Source: Lawsonibacter sp.
GTDB lineage: Bacteria > Bacillota > Clostridia > Oscillospirales > Oscillospiraceae
Assembly: GCA_022793355.1 (NCBI GenBank)
Contig: JAAWCR010000208.1
Span: 1-11,190, forward strand
DNA length: 11,190 bases
Reading direction: 5' to 3'
The notes beneath the pieces are model-generated. The model searched no databases. It saw nothing but the letters and a program-made list of their open reading frames with translations, and had not been told where the DNA came from. Below, piece after piece: positions 10,295-11,190 of this stretch (positions are counted from its first letter, which is position 1; each line of letters starts with the position of its first letter). The position numbers were made by a program, and so were the translations under genes.

Positions 10295-11190
10295 ATGAAT
10301 TTTGGATGCAGCAGTTTTTCCTGGAGGACAGAGGACGGACGGCACCTTTTGGGTCGAACCTATGACCAGTTCGGAGATCTGACGGCCAACCGAGTTGTCA
10401 GCGTACCCCAAGGAGCTTTCTGCGCCCCTGGACTTCACAGGGAGGGGGCGGCCCCCGGCGAATATAGCTACACCGGTATGGCGGTACTGGGCTTTGGGGA
10501 GCCCATTCTGGTGGACGGGGTAAGCTCCGCCGGGCTGATGGGGGCACTGCTCCACTTTCCGGAGTATGCAGTCTATGAGGAAAATGCCGGGCCGGGCAGA
10601 ACAGCCGTCCACCCGGGCCGTCTGCTGGCCTGGCTGTTCAGTCGGTGCGCCAGCGTGGAGGAGGCCGTGGAGGCTTTGGATGGGATTACTTTGGTGGACG
10701 AGCCCATTCAAGGGAAGCCCTTGTCCGCTCACTTTATCCTCAGCGACCGGGCGGGGGAGACGGTTATCATCGAGCCAGAGGAGGGCGGCCTGACCGTTCA
10801 CCGGGAGACCATTGGCGTGCTGACGAACAGTCCGGACTACCGCTGGCAGAGGACCAACCTGCGTAACTTTGTGGGAGTTACCAATCTGCCCAAGGCCTCT
10901 CAAACCATCGCTGGGCACGAGATCCGGGAGTTTGGAGAACGCCTCGGCGGCGGCTCGGGCCTGCCGGGAGATTACTCCTCCCCCTCCCGTTTTGTGCGGC
11001 TGGCCTTCATGAAGGAGTTTGCCGTTCTGGGGAAGGAGGAACTGGACGGGGTATCCCGGATGTTCCGGGCTTTCGCTCCAGTAGACATCCCCGAGGGGCT
11101 GGCAAAAGCTGACCCCAATTACGACGTGTATGAGCAGACCCTCTGCACCAGCGTCATGTGCGCTGAGAGTGGTATCTACTACTTTGCCCC
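10295..11190 (+). CDS. Penicillin V acylase / bile salt hydrolase family Ntn hydrolase (partial)
   Basis: The gene runs off the window after 298 codons; the family usually has 320-340 residues, so only the C-terminus is missing. It belongs to the choloylglycine hydrolase family, which cleaves amide bonds in bile-salt conjugates, penicillin V or N-acyl homoserine lactones. The N-terminus MNFGCSSFSWRTEDGRHLLG is like B. sphaericus penicillin V acylase (MLGCSSLSIRTTD), so autocleavage should expose Cys5 as the N-terminal nucleophile. Arg21, Asp24, Asn178 (TNSPDY) and Arg232 (PSRFVR) match the family's active-site set. At the position of Asn82 (bile salt hydrolases) or Tyr82 (penicillin V acylase) I place His87 in GALLHF. 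No secretion signal is seen. AGGAGG (10281-10286) sets the start at 10295. It is divergent from the MerR gene and probably activated by it. Confidence 0.9.
   Translation, partial: MNFGCSSFSWRTEDGRHLLGRTYDQFGDLTANRVVSVPQGAFCAPGLHREGAAPGEYSYTGMAVLGFGEPILVDGVSSAGLMGALLHFPEYAVYEENAGPGRTAVHPGRLLAWLFSRCASVEEAVEALDGITLVDEPIQGKPLSAHFILSDRAGETVIIEPEEGGLTVHRETIGVLTNSPDYRWQRTNLRNFVGVTNLPKASQTIAGHEIREFGERLGGGSGLPGDYSSPSRFVRLAFMKEFAVLGKEELDGVSRMFRAFAPVDIPEGLAKADPNYDVYEQTLCTSVMCAESGIYYFA

Overview
The window looks like chromosome of a gut-type clostridium (Firmicutes, Clostridia, perhaps Oscillospirales). This rests on the TTGACA/TATAAT promoters with 17-base spacers, the AGGAGG ribosome sites, a CIRCE/HrcA-type operator on a small heat-shock gene, an ECF-type biotin transporter gene, a clostridial-style RlmD with a long C-terminal tail, and a penicillin V acylase/bile salt hydrolase family gene. 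Housekeeping genes are GC-rich. Two inserts are visibly AT-richer: the DNA methylase region (about 2860-4450) and the 5' part of the gene at 6275.

Layout. 1-159 is the end of a broken relaxase, the relic of a conjugative or mobilizable element. 160-388 has no gene that I can support, only a terminator. 389-953 is a five-gene tRNA operon on the minus strand, transcribed Val-Asp-Phe-Gly-Cys from a consensus promoter at 985-1013. Three of its four spacers hold perfect hairpins or palindromes. 1064-1597 (minus) is a YiiX-like permuted NlpC/P60 cysteine hydrolase, with two adjacent perfect 20-base palindromes in its leader. bioY (1865-2425, plus) has a BirA-like operator over its -35. 2426-2694 has no gene, only an 18-bp-stem terminator. 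2697-2858 is a TA-flanked MITE-like element. It abuts the broken stub of a DpnII-like restriction endonuclease gene (2860-2963, minus), which directly follows a DpnII-type adenine methylase gene (2965-4449, minus). The methylase carries an extra in-frame C-terminal domain with its own internal ribosome site and ATG.

rlmD (4639-6273, plus) follows, then at once a truncated, unrecognised gene (6275-6814 native part). Its 3' end is joined to the 3' end of a frameshifted, truncated marR (minus). A LysR regulator gene (7411-8295, plus) diverges from marR. An Hsp20 gene (8494-8913) has CIRCE over its -35. 8978-9253 is a decayed IS256-family transposase. A MerR-type regulator (9318-10166, minus) diverges from a choloylglycine hydrolase/penicillin V acylase family gene (10295 to the window end, plus). 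Their intergenic region holds a classic 19-base-spacer MerR promoter with a dyad, overlapping the merR promoter on the other strand.

Functional links. bioY is probably turned off by biotin-loaded BirA. hsp20 is probably controlled by HrcA. The MerR protein probably activates the acylase gene. The methylase is now probably an orphan, because its partner nuclease is destroyed. Most of the accessory content (relaxase, nuclease stub, MITE, truncated gene, marR, IS256) is in decay. The most unusual items are the methylase fusion beside the dead nuclease gene and the compact MerR/acylase switch.
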